From contig JAISDR010000087.1 in the NCBI GenBank assembly GCA_031264645.1, positions 1 to 14,813 on the forward strand: a stretch of 14,813 nt of DNA, in the 5' to 3' direction. This document shows positions 14,426 through 14,813 of this stretch, piece by piece. Origin of the DNA: Prevotellaceae bacterium (GTDB lineage: Bacteria; Bacteroidota; Bacteroidia; Bacteroidales; UBA932). Position 1 is the stretch's first letter. Every line of letters begins with the position of its first letter. Both the position numbers and the translations under genes were made by a program. The notes beneath the pieces were generated by a model, which worked only from the letters and a program-made list of their open reading frames with translations, was not told the origin of the DNA and ran no database searches.

Positions 14426-14631
14426 AGCCCTTCGGGCAGCTAAAATGCACAAAATCATACTTCATGAAAAAAAACGATATTTTGAAAACGGAAGTTCGAC
14501 GCAGTCAATGCACCTTTGCTATGTCCCTCGCAAGCGTCATTTCGCTTGTAGTTCAGCTACTAAACGTTTATTCGCAGTGCTGGACGACGCGCAGTATAAT
14601 AATATGTAATTTATAATGTTAATAAATAGTA

Positions 14632-14813
14632 ATGATGAAAAAATTTAGATTGTATTTGCTTATGGGCGCGCTGTTTGGCGCGATCTCGTGCGGGAAGGAT
14701 AATGATGTTCCGCCGACGCCGGAACCGCAGGCGCCCACTGTAGCAATCAGCGCCGGTACTCCCTCCGAAACGGGCGAGTACAGGGTGAAAACCGGCGAAA
14801 GCGTAACGCTGAC
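14632..14813 (+). CDS. Lipoprotein of unknown function (5' end only, truncated by window end)
   Basis: The first 60 codons are present; the gene runs off the right edge. ATG at 14632 is followed directly by a second ATG at 14635. The signal peptide MMKKFRLYLLMGALFGAISC ends in the lipobox AISC with C20. The following GKDND is acidic and resembles the surface-export signal of Bacteroidota lipoproteins. A Pro-rich linker (VPPTPEPQAPT) then leads into TVAISAGTPSETGEYRVKTGESVTL, which looks like the first strands of an Ig/PKD-like domain of a surface protein. Position suggests it belongs to the B12-responsive group of surface lipoproteins, but 845 bases of repeats separate it from the gene before. 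No exact promoter is visible. The function cannot be assigned from this piece. Confidence 0.8.
   Translation, partial: MMKKFRLYLLMGALFGAISCGKDNDVPPTPEPQAPTVAISAGTPSETGEYRVKTGESVTL

Larger units (their letters stand above)
14190..14514. repeat. Nested inverted-repeat element (outer arms), MITE-like
   Basis: The outer arms are 24 bp and perfect: 14190-14213, starting GGTGCATTGACTGCGTC, and its reverse complement at 14491-14514. Similarity continues inward less perfectly to CATG at 14241-14244 and CATG at 14463-14466. Inside lie the 32-bp inverted repeats of 14269-14425. The element is about 325 bp and has no open frame of its own, a shape expected of a miniature non-autonomous element. No flanking target-site duplication was obvious. 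Confidence 0.8.
13787..14631. other. Repeat-rich noncoding region within the putative B12 operon
   Basis: The 845 bases between the HU/DUF4469 stop and the next lipoprotein contain no convincing gene. From left to right they hold a 23-bp tandem array, a partial CATTGCGAG-type sequence (about 14033-14048), a 29-bp-armed palindrome, the nested inverted-repeat element 14190-14514, a small hairpin CAAGCG/CGCTTG (14531-14548) and an A/T-rich leader. Long stop-free frames cross the array in several frames only because its unit is 23 bp and lacks stops. No exact TAnnTTTG promoter precedes the next gene; CACCTTTG (14511-14518) is one base off. Confidence 0.75.

Noticed and set aside
13770-14609. A 279-codon plus-strand open frame across the tandem repeats
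   Set aside because: It overlaps the end of the HU/DUF4469 gene, and the array (unit 23 bp, no stop words) stays open in several frames on both strands. The rest crosses palindromes, and the composition is not protein-like.

Overview
The window looks like chromosomal DNA of a member of the Bacteroidota, most probably Bacteroidales. Five intergenic regions carry the Bacteroidota -7 element TAnnTTTG. Shine-Dalgarno sequences are almost absent. Several products are lipoproteins whose lipidated Cys is followed by acidic residues. Lnb, BtuG and HU/DUF4469 proteins are families typical of this phylum.

Layout. 1-76 holds the probable tail of an upstream gene. 142-5715 (+) encodes threonyl-tRNA synthetase (thrS), a regulator with two XRE-type HTH domains and a possible third C-terminal HTH, and a large M16 zinc-peptidase lipoprotein. 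5757-6308 (+) is a nicotinamidase-like isochorismatase-fold hydrolase. A hairpin at 6336-6366 separates it from a convergent PstS-like periplasmic binding protein (6397-7356, minus). A 384-bp gap with a degraded repeat follows. Then come UDP-glucose 6-dehydrogenase (7741-9057), a Tat-exported TIM-barrel lipoprotein (9256-10155) ending in a clear intrinsic terminator, and a polytopic protein with the architecture of Lnb, the Bacteroidota lipoprotein N-acyltransferase (10245-11435).

The last third is a vitamin B12 locus. A promoter at 11520 leads directly into a cobalamin riboswitch (about 11535-11728). Downstream are a BtuG-like beta-propeller surface lipoprotein, an HU-like/DUF4469 protein 12 bases later, and, after 845 noncoding bases, the start of another lipoprotein cut off by the window end. 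The riboswitch should repress these genes when cobalamin is plentiful. No TonB-dependent transporter (BtuB) is inside the window; it may lie beyond the right edge.

The most unusual DNA is 13787-14631: seven copies of a 23-bp tandem repeat, a 29-bp-armed palindrome of the CATTGCGAG type, and nested inverted repeats over about 325 bp (14190-14514). Parts of this block recur, diverged but in the same order, at about 7487-7640, which marks it as a dispersed repeat family.

No rRNA, tRNA, CRISPR array, transposase or phage gene was seen. Function calls rest on motifs read by eye, not on database searches.
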